From assembly GCA_934644855.1 (NCBI GenBank), contig CAKUDJ010000084.1:1-5032 (forward strand): a stretch of DNA of 5,032 nucleotides, in the 5' to 3' direction. The translations under genes were made by a program, and so were the position numbers. Origin of the DNA: an uncultured Elusimicrobiales bacterium. Lineage in GTDB: Bacteria; Elusimicrobiota; Elusimicrobia; Elusimicrobiales; Elusimicrobiaceae. This document shows, one piece after another, positions 1-5,023 of this stretch. The number at the start of each line of letters is the position of its first letter. The first letter of the stretch is position 1. The notes beneath the pieces are model-generated. The model ran no database searches. It was not told the origin of the DNA and worked only from the letters and a program-made list of their open reading frames with translations.

Positions 1-250
1 GGTTTACGAAGACCGCTCTTTCTCCTTTATTACCAAGATGCCGCCTATGGCCGTGCTGATTGTAAAAGAACTGGGCTTAGCCAAAGGTTCCGGTCAGCCT
101 CATAAAGAAAAAGTGGGCAAGATTACCCAAGCGCAGTGCGAAAAAATCGCCGCTGTAAAATTGCCCGACCTCAACACGAAAGACGTTAAACATGCCGCCG
201 AAATGGTAAAAGGTACCTGCCGCAGCATGGGCGTTGAAGTGGTGAAATAA
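1..250 (+). CDS. rplK: Large-subunit ribosomal protein uL11 (L11), 3' part only
   Basis: The window opens inside this gene. The reading frame starts at base 2, and 82 residues plus TAA are visible, the C-terminal part of a protein that is usually about 140 residues. The visible part begins [12 protein letters not shown], which matches the end of the L11 N-terminal domain and the linker. The rRNA-binding C-terminal domain follows, with the family's [14 protein letters not shown] stretch and the closing [10 protein letters not shown] segment. L11 binds the GTPase-associated region of 23S rRNA and helps factor binding at the ribosome stalk base. The next gene on the same strand is rplA, 59 nt away, the classical L11-L1 pair, so co-transcription is expected. 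The ATG at base 38 is an internal methionine, not the start. The identification is near certain from these conserved blocks. Confidence 0.97.
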   Translation, partial: VYEDRSFSFITKMPPMAVLIVKELGLAKGSGQPHKEKVGKITQAQCEKIAAVKLPDLNTKDVKHAAEMVKGTCRSMGVEVVK

Positions 251-260
251 ATTTAGAAAA

Positions 261-298
261 TTTAAGGGAGGGCTGTTCCGGCCCGCAAAAACCTTAAA
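261..298 (+). promoter_or_regulatory. Two-helix RNA structure in the rplK-rplA spacer, possible L1 autoregulation site
   Basis: Seen directly: TTTAAGG (261-267) is the exact reverse complement of CCTTAAA (292-298). Inside it, GGGC (270-273) pairs with GCCC (281-284) around a short loop. The two helices are separated by an uneven internal loop, GA on the 5' side against GCAAAAA on the 3' side. The lower helix ends right at the GGAG of the rplA ribosome binding site. Known: L1 represses its own operon by binding an mRNA element that mimics its 23S site, generally two short helices around an asymmetric internal loop. Inference: this could be such an element acting on rplA. I cannot confirm the specific L1 recognition bases. 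The alternative is a spacer hairpin with no protein partner. Confidence 0.45.
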
Positions 299-302
299 GG
301 AG
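296..302 (+). promoter_or_regulatory. Ribosome binding site of rplA
   Basis: AAAGGAG ends 7 nt before the ATG at 310 and fixes that start over the second in-frame ATG at codon 5. Its first three bases (AAA, 296-298) lie in the lower helix of the preceding RNA structure, so folding could reduce access to the site. Confidence 0.85.
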
Positions 303-309
303 ATTTTAG

Positions 310-984
310 ATGGGAAAAAGAATGGAAGCAGCTAAAAAAGCATACGATAAAGCCAAGGTTTACACCTTAGCCGAAGGCGCCCAAATTGTAAAGGACAACG
401 CCAAAGCTAAATTTGACGAAACCGTTGAATTACATGTAAGCCTGGGTATTGATACCAGAAAGGCCGACCAAGTGGTCCGCGCGGCGGTAGTATTGCCCAA
501 CGGTACCGGCAAGACCAAACGCATTGCCGTTATTGCCAAAGGCGAACACGCCCAAGAAGCGCAAAAAGCGGGTGCGGACCGCGTAGGTGCGGAAGACATT
601 GTGGAAGAAGTGCTCAAAGGCAAAATTGACTTTGATGTCTTAATTGCCACGCCGGACACCATGAGAGATTTGGCCAAAGCCGCCAAAATCTTGGGCCCGC
701 GCGGTTTAATGCCTACTCCCAAAACGGGCACGGTCACCTTTGAAGTCGCCAACACGATTAAGGACTTGAAAGCCGGCCGTGTAGACTTCAAAGCCGATGC
801 CTACTGTATCGTACACACCATTATTGGTAAAGCGTCTTTTGATGCCGCCAAATTGGCCGAAAATGCAAAAGCTGTGATGGACGCGATTCTTCGCGCTAAA
901 CCGAGCACCTCTAAAGGGATTTATGTAAAGAGCGTTTCCTTAAGCTCCACCATGGGCCCTGGCGTGTTCATTACCACCAAGTAA
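310..984 (+). CDS. rplA: Large-subunit ribosomal protein uL1 (L1)
   Basis: A complete 224-residue protein, slightly shorter than the roughly 230 residues usual for bacterial L1. L1 forms the mobile L1 stalk of the 50S subunit, which helps move deacylated tRNA out of the E site, and in many bacteria it also represses translation of its own operon. The two-domain layout is visible. Domain I is formed by about residues 1-62 and 150-224, and domain II is inserted between them. The family blocks include LPNGTGKTKR (62-71), starting domain II, the L1 signature KILGPRGLMPTPKTG (126-140), and GRVDFKAD (156-163) on the return to domain I. The start at 310 has a good AAAGGAG site 7 nt upstream. It follows rplK and is followed at once by a strong terminator, so rplJ is not its direct neighbour. 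Identification is secure. Confidence 0.98.
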   Translation: MGKRMEAAKKAYDKAKVYTLAEGAQIVKDNAKAKFDETVELHVSLGIDTRKADQVVRAAVVLPNGTGKTKRIAVIAKGEHAQEAQKAGADRVGAEDIVEEVLKGKIDFDVLIATPDTMRDLAKAAKILGPRGLMPTPKTGTVTFEVANTIKDLKAGRVDFKADAYCIVHTIIGKASFDAAKLAENAKAVMDAILRAKPSTSKGIYVKSVSLSSTMGPGVFITTK

Positions 985-1002
985 TAACTCTCTTTTGCAA
1001 AC

Positions 1003-1031
1003 AAAACCCCGCCCCTCCGGCGGGGTTTTTT
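1003..1031 (+). terminator. Intrinsic terminator after rplA
   Basis: AAAACCCCGCC (1003-1013) pairs perfectly with GGCGGGGTTTT (1019-1029) around a 5-nt CCTCC loop. The T run (1026-1031) completes the signal, and more T-rich sequence follows. This is a textbook Rho-independent terminator, 19 nt after the rplA stop codon. It ends the L11-L1 transcription unit here. Confidence 0.95.
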
Positions 1032-1084
1032 GTTTTATTTTCCGCTATTATTTAGACCTACTAAGCAAATGGGACTAAAAGCCC

Positions 1085-1113
1085 TTTTATTTTAAGTAAA
1101 ATCTGTTTATAAT
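1085..1113 (+). promoter_or_regulatory. Sigma-70-type promoter for the exported TIKI-like gene
   Basis: A perfect TATAAT -10 box lies at 1108-1113 in an AT-rich stretch. No good -35 box is present at 17 nt spacing; the best that fits is TTTTAT (1085-1090). Transcription would start near 1119-1121. The preceding terminator means the downstream gene needs its own promoter, which supports the call. The heptamer TTAAGTA occurs at 1092-1098 and again at 1115-1121, on either side of the -10 box. Confidence 0.65.
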
Positions 1114-1127
1114 ATTAAGTAGGAGAG

Positions 1128-1148
1128 TGCCGGGCCTTATCCCCGGCA
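1128..1148 (+). promoter_or_regulatory. Leader hairpin ahead of the TIKI-like gene start
   Basis: TGCCGGG (1128-1134) and CCCGGCA (1142-1148) form a perfect, GC-rich 7-bp stem with a 7-nt loop. A strong AGGAG sits just 5' of it (1121-1125), too far from the ATG at 1158 in linear sequence (32 nt). Folding the hairpin out leaves about 11 nt between AGGAG and that ATG, or 5 nt to the TTG at 1152. A second, weaker CAGGG (1147-1151) partly lies in the stem and is 6 nt from the ATG. The structure may therefore either bring a distant ribosome binding site close or mask a near one. It is not followed by a T run, so it is not an obvious terminator. Confidence 0.6.
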
Positions 1149-1157
1149 GGGTTGTTT

Positions 1158-2330
1158 ATGCGCAATTTAAGCAAATTCATAGTACTTCTTTTAGCCGGCG
1201 CCTTTCTATTAAGCGCGCCGGAACCGGTGTATGCACAAAGCGGCGTTTTGAAGCGTTTTTCCGGCGCGTGCCGCAAATTGTTGCCGGCCTCCCAAAAACC
1301 ACGCCCCCGGAAAGAGATTCTCTCCCCGAAAAATATGGAAAAAACCCTCGCACGCCGCGCCCACCAATCCCGCAAACTGGCGTGGAAAAGAATAGATAAA
1401 GACGCCAAACGCCTGTTGATTCCTTCCCAAAGCACCATTTTGAATAACCATATTTGGGTAGGGGAAAATTTAGACGATTTATACGCCGATAATCCTATCC
1501 TTAAAAATGCTTCTATTTTAATCAAGCGCCAGTATTTTCAAGCGGCCAATAACCGTTTGGTGCCCGGGGTGCTTAAACAACGCCTGGCCAATTTATTGTG
1601 GTTAAAACAGAACGAAAAACTTTTGGTGCAAGCGGCGCGCCCGTTAAATCCAACGCCCAAAAAATTGGCCGCCCAAATCCCGCCGGACGCGCAATATTGG
1701 TTTATTGGCGAGGAACACGGCCAACCCAAAGTCCGCCAAACCATCGCGGACGTGTTTCGTGCGTTCCGGGCCATGCACCCGGGCCGCCAAATCGTGTTTT
1801 TTACGGAGTTTTTGCCCCAAGGGGCTAATGCCTCCGACGCCGTAGCCTACGCCAACCTGGGTATTTATAAAGGCCATGCTGCGGTGTGGAATGAGGTGCA
1901 CCGGGCGGGCGTTCCGTTGGTGGGGTTGGAGCCGCGCTTTGTGCACCACAACCGGCTTTTGCAAACCCGGTATGATGCCGTTCCAGGCGGGGAAGCGTCC
2001 GAAAGCAGCATTTGGCTGTCTTTGGAAGGAATGCGCCTGCGCAACCAAGCCTGGGTAAAATTAATGCGGGAATACCGCAAAAAATATCCCAAAGCCATGT
2101 TTGTGGTGCATTGTGGGGAAGCCCATTCGGATTACCTGGAGCCTTTTTCGTTGGCCCGGTCTTTCCCGGCGGACCGCACCTTTGTTTCGGCTTTTTACAC
2201 CCCTGCTTCCGGCAACCAGTTTGAACAAGTAATTCCCATTCCGTTTACTAAAATGCCCGCGCTCAAGTGGAGTTCGCGCCGTTATGGCCGCGCCACCGGG
2301 TATGACTTGCGGGTTTTGATATCCCGGTAA
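1158..2330 (+). CDS. Exported protein of the TIKI/TraB/EreA/ChaN-like superfamily (putative)
   Basis: A 390-residue protein from the ATG at 1158. An in-frame TTG six bases earlier (1152) is possible but lacks better support. Residues 1-26 form a signal peptide: RNLSK, a hydrophobic core, then a VYA cleavage site before Gln27. Residues 27 to about 178 are basic and unrecognised. The C-terminal half carries a hydrophobic strand ending in GEEH (184-187), a Glu in TEF (E217), a Glu in GLEPRF (E258), and a second GxxH, GEAH (320-323), after FVVHC. Two GxxH motifs plus two glutamates are the hallmark of the TIKI superfamily, which includes metal-dependent proteases (Tiki), TraB/PrgY, erythromycin esterases and haem-binding ChaN. 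Exact activity cannot be told; a metal-dependent hydrolase or haem binder outside the cytoplasm is the inference. It has its own promoter and a structured leader, and it precedes an exported protease by 43 nt. Confidence 0.6.
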   Translation: MRNLSKFIVLLLAGAFLLSAPEPVYAQSGVLKRFSGACRKLLPASQKPRPRKEILSPKNMEKTLARRAHQSRKLAWKRIDKDAKRLLIPSQSTILNNHIWVGENLDDLYADNPILKNASILIKRQYFQAANNRLVPGVLKQRLANLLWLKQNEKLLVQAARPLNPTPKKLAAQIPPDAQYWFIGEEHGQPKVRQTIADVFRAFRAMHPGRQIVFFTEFLPQGANASDAVAYANLGIYKGHAAVWNEVHRAGVPLVGLEPRFVHHNRLLQTRYDAVPGGEASESSIWLSLEGMRLRNQAWVKLMREYRKKYPKAMFVVHCGEAHSDYLEPFSLARSFPADRTFVSAFYTPASGNQFEQVIPIPFTKMPALKWSSRRYGRATGYDLRVLISR

Positions 2331-2342
2331 AAATGGTGTTTT

Positions 2343-2351
2343 TGCTATAAT
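2343..2351 (+). promoter_or_regulatory. Extended -10 promoter for the serine protease gene
   Basis: TGCTATAAT is a perfect extended -10 element (TGN plus TATAAT at 2346-2351). A -35 box at proper spacing is not apparent; TTGATA at 2316-2321 is 24 nt away, too far, but extended -10 promoters often do without one. Transcription would start near 2358, giving a short leader of about 16 nt. That leader contains GGGGGA (2364-2369), a usable ribosome binding site 4 nt before the ATG. Confidence 0.65.
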
Positions 2352-2373
2352 AAAACATACGGCGGGGGACACC

Positions 2374-3363
2374 ATGAACAAACTATTTTTTTTCTTTTTG
2401 TTGGTGTGCGGGACGGCTGCGCAAGCAGGCGTAAATGTGGTGGCTGTCACGGATGAAGACCGCCACACCAAAAAAGAAGATTTCTACCACACCTTTGAAT
2501 ACCATATTTTGCCGTTGGGGCAGGGGGAAACCCCCAAAAAGTGCCAAGCTACACGCATCGGGCGGCGGTGGTTTGCTACGGCGGCCCATTGTTTGCAGCT
2601 CTGCACGGCGGGCGGCTGCCGTATCCAAATGGATTTACTGGACGAGCCGGTTTCCATCATGGCGCAAGTGGATTCCACCCCCAAAAAACCGAATGTTTTT
2701 CTGCACCCCGGGTTTGATTTGGATACCCCGGCTTTGGATGATTTTGCGCTCATCCGCCTGGACCTGAACCAAGCCCCGCAACTATATTACAAACGGCTGA
2801 ATAGGCAAACGCTTGCGGGCATATCCGCGCAGCAGTTTCAATCATACCTGCGCAAGCACCGCGCGGCGGCCGCAAAATTGCGCCGGGTCATGAGCGGGGA
2901 TTTACCGGCTATCATTACATTTGATGACGACACCTATTTAATAGACCGCAAGCTGTCCGTTATTTCCATTTTTGACGGCGTGCGCGATATTAAACAAGAC
3001 CCGTATAAAGCGTATTATGTAAAAGATTTGGGCTTTGCTTATACCAAAAACTTCGGGATTCGCAAAGGGATGAGCGGCTCCGGCGTGATGACGAACACCG
3101 GGGAGTTGATAGGGATAGTATCTGCCAATATGGGTTGGGAGCAGGTGCAGCCTTCTACCGGGGAAAAAATTCACCGGGATTATTTTTTGTTTGCGGCGTT
3201 CAGCAAGCCAGTGCGGAATTTTATGGAAAGCGTTATGGGGAGCGATTATTATAAGTTGGATTTCAAAGACGCATACCCCCAATTTATTAAGCGCGGCGTG
3301 CGCGGCAACCACAATATCATCCGTTTGGGGGTAAAAGACATCCGCCAAAAAAAGAAGAAATAA
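2374..3363 (+). CDS. Exported chymotrypsin-fold (trypsin-like) serine protease
   Basis: A complete 329-residue protein. Residues 1-18 are a signal peptide with a phenylalanine-rich core and an AQA cleavage site. The catalytic triad can be placed: His72 in ATAAHC, Asp123 in DDFALIRLD, and Ser234 in GMSGSG. Cys57 lies 15 residues before His72 and Cys73 directly after it, the spacing of the conserved Cys42-Cys58 disulfide of chymotrypsin. Cys77 and Cys82 may form a second bond. The usual GDSGGP around the serine is altered: Met233 replaces the Asp and Ser236 the second Gly. Asp123 to Ser234 spans 111 residues against about 93 in chymotrypsin, with a basic, probably helical stretch near 150-172. 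The position six residues before the serine is Gly, so trypsin-like Arg/Lys cleavage cannot be assumed. There is no propeptide or second domain. The lysine-rich tail ends 28 nt before a terminator. Fold confident, substrate unknown. Confidence 0.85.
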   Translation: MNKLFFFFLLVCGTAAQAGVNVVAVTDEDRHTKKEDFYHTFEYHILPLGQGETPKKCQATRIGRRWFATAAHCLQLCTAGGCRIQMDLLDEPVSIMAQVDSTPKKPNVFLHPGFDLDTPALDDFALIRLDLNQAPQLYYKRLNRQTLAGISAQQFQSYLRKHRAAAAKLRRVMSGDLPAIITFDDDTYLIDRKLSVISIFDGVRDIKQDPYKAYYVKDLGFAYTKNFGIRKGMSGSGVMTNTGELIGIVSANMGWEQVQPSTGEKIHRDYFLFAAFSKPVRNFMESVMGSDYYKLDFKDAYPQFIKRGVRGNHNIIRLGVKDIRQKKKK

Positions 3364-3391
3364 ATTTTATAGGTGTTAGCGGATAAAATAA

Positions 3392-3418
3392 ACGGGGCAG
3401 AAGAATTTTCTGCCCCGT
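3392..3418. terminator. Bidirectional terminator between the protease gene and obg
   Basis: ACGGGGCAGAA (3392-3402) pairs perfectly with TTCTGCCCCGT (3408-3418), an 11-bp stem with a 5-nt loop. On the plus strand TTTT follows after two bases (3421-3424). On the minus strand the stem is followed by a T-rich run (complement of 3382-3391). It lies between two convergent genes and probably ends both transcripts. The flanking T runs are shorter than that of the rplA terminator. Confidence 0.85.
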
Positions 3419-3433
3419 ACTTTTATAAATAAC

Positions 3434-4813
3434 TTACTGTTTTTTGGCTTCCCGCCGTGCGCGGCGTTTGGCCAAACGCTCGTTTTTCGTTTCGCGGCGT
3501 TTGTATCCGGTGTGTTCCGGCGCGGTGGGGGCTTCTTCGTCAAAATTCCCGTTCCATTCAAATTCGCGCCCGCCCACAGTTAGCGGGTCACCGTCTTGCA
3601 CCCCAAATTTAAGCAGGGCTTTTTCCAAACCGATTTTTTTGAAAATCCCCCGCAAGCGGGTCACGGCTTCCGGCTGGGCAAAGTTGGTCATGCGGATAAA
3701 TTCTTCCACCTTTTTGCCTGTAATGTGAATTACGCCGTCTTCGTCTTTTTCAATGCGGAACATGGGTTCCACCGTGTGCAACGCGGCTTCCTTCACCGCC
3801 GGTTTTTCCACGGGTACAGGCGTGACGGACAACACTTTTACCACTTCGTCCAACACTTCGTTTACGCCCTCGCCCGTGGCGGCGGACATCAGCATTACTT
3901 TGCATTTTTTGCATTTCTTTTTAATGGTTTCGTACGCTTTTTGGGCACACGGTAAATCCATTTTGTTTACGGCAATAATGCGCGGCTTTTTGGCCAGTTC
4001 TTTATCAAAGGTTTTCAGCTCGTTTTCAATGACTTTAACCGATTGCGCCGCATCCATACCGTCAAAGCCTTCCGGGTCCACCAAGTGCAGTAAAATGCGG
4101 GTGCGTTCAATGTGTTTTAAGAATTGGTATCCTAACCCCTTGCCCTCGCTGGCGCCCTCAATAATCCCGGGGATGTCCGCCGTGGCAAAACTGCGCCCTT
4201 TGTGCATGGTAATACCCAAATTGGGGTTTAAGGTGGTAAAAGGGTAATCCGCAATTTTGGGCCGCGCGGCGGAAATGCGCGTTAAAAAAGTGCTTTTGCC
4301 CGCATTGGGAAAGCCAACCAGGCCCAAATCCGCCAATACTTTCAGCTCTAAAATCAGAGTCACTTCTTCGCCGGGTTGGCCCAGCTCCGCAATGCGCGGG
4401 GCGGTATGGTTGCGGGTTTTGAAAGATTGGTTCCCGCGCCCGCCGCTGCCGCCTTTGGCTACAATAATTTCCTGCCCTTGCTGGGTCAAATCGGCCAATA
4501 TTTGGCCGTTTTGGCGGATGATGGTACCGCAAGGCACCAAAATAATTTTGTCTTCCCCTGCGCGGCCTGTTTTGTTATAAGTGCCGCCCTTTTCGCCGTT
4601 TTGGGCTTCAATATGCGGGTTATAGGCCAGTTCCAACAGGGTGGTCAGGTTGCTTTCGGCGCGGATAATCACGTCCCCGCCGCGCCCGCCGTTGCCCCCG
4701 TTCGGGCCGCCAAATTCAATAAATTTTTCCCGTCTGAAAGAAAGGCAGCCGTCGCCGCCTTTGCCGGCCGTCACATAAATTTTAACACGGTCTAAAAAGC
4801 TTCCTGATTGCAT
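3434..4813 (-). CDS. obgE: Obg/CgtA family GTPase, large ribosomal subunit assembly
   Basis: A complete 459-residue Obg. Domains in order: the glycine-rich Obg fold (about 1-160, with GGPNGGNGGRGGD at 35-47), the GTPase domain (about 161-330), and the C-terminal OCT domain (about 348-420). All G motifs are intact: G1 GFPNAGKS (167-174), switch I DYPFTTLNPN (189-198), G3 DIPG (213-216), G4 NKMD (283-286) and G5 SAATGEG (310-316). Obg binds the 50S subunit and acts in its maturation and in ppGpp-linked growth control. The tail (438-459) is strongly basic, whereas some Obg proteins such as E. coli's end in an acidic tail. A CKKC pair (301-304) sits before G5, of unknown meaning. The start is supported by AAGGAA 7 nt upstream. 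The usual rplU-rpmA neighbours are absent; instead a small basic ORF lies 51 nt upstream on the same strand. Identification is secure. Confidence 0.98.
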   Translation of the reverse strand: MQSGSFLDRVKIYVTAGKGGDGCLSFRREKFIEFGGPNGGNGGRGGDVIIRAESNLTTLLELAYNPHIEAQNGEKGGTYNKTGRAGEDKIILVPCGTIIRQNGQILADLTQQGQEIIVAKGGSGGRGNQSFKTRNHTAPRIAELGQPGEEVTLILELKVLADLGLVGFPNAGKSTFLTRISAARPKIADYPFTTLNPNLGITMHKGRSFATADIPGIIEGASEGKGLGYQFLKHIERTRILLHLVDPEGFDGMDAAQSVKVIENELKTFDKELAKKPRIIAVNKMDLPCAQKAYETIKKKCKKCKVMLMSAATGEGVNEVLDEVVKVLSVTPVPVEKPAVKEAALHTVEPMFRIEKDEDGVIHITGKKVEEFIRMTNFAQPEAVTRLRGIFKKIGLEKALLKFGVQDGDPLTVGGREFEWNGNFDEEAPTAPEHTGYKRRETKNERLAKRRARREAKKQ

Positions 4814-4864
4814 AATTGTATTCCTTTTGTAAAAACATCCTGCCGGGCGGACCCGGGTATTACT
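4814..4864 (-). other. Spacer between the small basic ORF and obg, with RBS and a weak hairpin
   Basis: Reading the minus strand, the spacer holds a 5-bp stem, CCGGG/CCCGG (4843-4847 with 4852-4856, 4-nt loop). TTTTT comes only several bases later, so it is at best a weak pause or attenuator. Then comes AAAAGGAA (4821-4828), the ribosome binding site of obg. No convincing promoter for obg alone is seen here, which suggests co-transcription from further upstream. Confidence 0.5.
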
Positions 4865-5008
4865 TTAGTTCAGTTCTTGCGCCAATAATTGTTTGGATAA
4901 CCGGCGCTTGGCCTTGCCCCGCGCCCGTTTGGCTTTGCGCCGGGCGGGTGTTTGCGTGCAAGTGTAGGCCCATTCGTCTTGTTTGGTATGTAAAATATCC
5001 GGCTTCAT
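4865..5008 (-). CDS. Small basic protein of unknown function upstream of obg
   Basis: A 47-codon ORF from the ATG at 5008 to the TAA at 4865. The first 20 residues are mixed (MKPDILHTKQDEW at the start, one Cys at 17). Residues 22-39 are dominated by Arg, Lys and Ala, then a short LLAQEL end follows. There is no signal peptide or membrane segment. Such a basic segment would suit RNA or ribosome binding, but I do not recognise a family. Codon choice (AAA, CAA, TTA, GCC, CGC/CGG) resembles the neighbouring genes. No Shine-Dalgarno precedes the ATG; an extended -10 lies just upstream instead. The frame is open to the window edge (8 more codons, including a GTG), so the true start could be further upstream. 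It lies 51 nt before obg, in the same frame and direction, and may share its transcript. It could be a chance ORF. Confidence 0.5.
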   Translation of the reverse strand: MKPDILHTKQDEWAYTCTQTPARRKAKRARGKAKRRLSKQLLAQELN

Positions 5009-5014
5009 AGGTAT

Positions 5015-5023
5015 ATTGTACCA
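5015..5023 (-). promoter_or_regulatory. Possible extended -10 promoter for the small ORF and obg
   Basis: The minus strand reads TGGTACAAT here, an extended -10 (TGN) with TACAAT at 5020-5015. Only six bases separate TACAAT from the ATG at 5008, so the usual start of transcription would fall on the A of that ATG, predicting a leaderless mRNA. Any -35 region would lie partly outside the window and cannot be judged. Confidence 0.45.

Noticed and set aside
360..791. A 143-codon open frame on the minus strand inside rplA.
   Set aside because: It lies wholly antisense to a certain ribosomal protein gene and its product resembles nothing; codon bias of rplA keeps the opposite frame open.
1067..1090. 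GGG/CCC mini-hairpin followed by TTTTATTTT as a second terminator after rplA.
   Set aside because: Only three G-C pairs with an interrupted A-T extension and a large loop; the upstream terminator is far stronger.
1152..1157. TTG start two codons upstream for the TIKI-like protein.
   Set aside because: The ATG at 1158 gives a normal signal peptide and has CAGGG 6 nt upstream. TTG would be favoured only if the hairpin-bridged AGGAG is the true site, so it stays an alternative.
2327..2345. GTAAAAA/TTTTTGC pairing after the TIKI-like gene as a terminator.
   Set aside because: The stem is almost all A-T with a wobble and would be too weak; it also overlaps the extended -10 of the next gene.
2374..2415. 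Lipoprotein signal at Cys12 of the protease.
   Set aside because: The residues before the cysteine (LLV) do not fit a lipobox, which needs Gly, Ala or Ser at -1; the AQA site at 16-18 fits an ordinary signal peptide.
1644..2471. Two open frames on the minus strand (1644-2048 and 2061-2471) under the TIKI-like and protease genes.
   Set aside because: They are antisense to genes with signal peptides and clear motifs, and lack recognisable protein features or ribosome binding sites.
3753..4247. A 164-codon plus-strand frame opposite obg.
   Set aside because: Obg on the other strand is intact with every G motif, and this frame is a codon-bias shadow.
4816..5010. A 64-codon plus-strand frame opposite the small basic ORF.
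   Set aside because: It starts within the obg leader with no ribosome binding site, and its product has no recognisable feature. The minus-strand ORF is better supported, though not proven.
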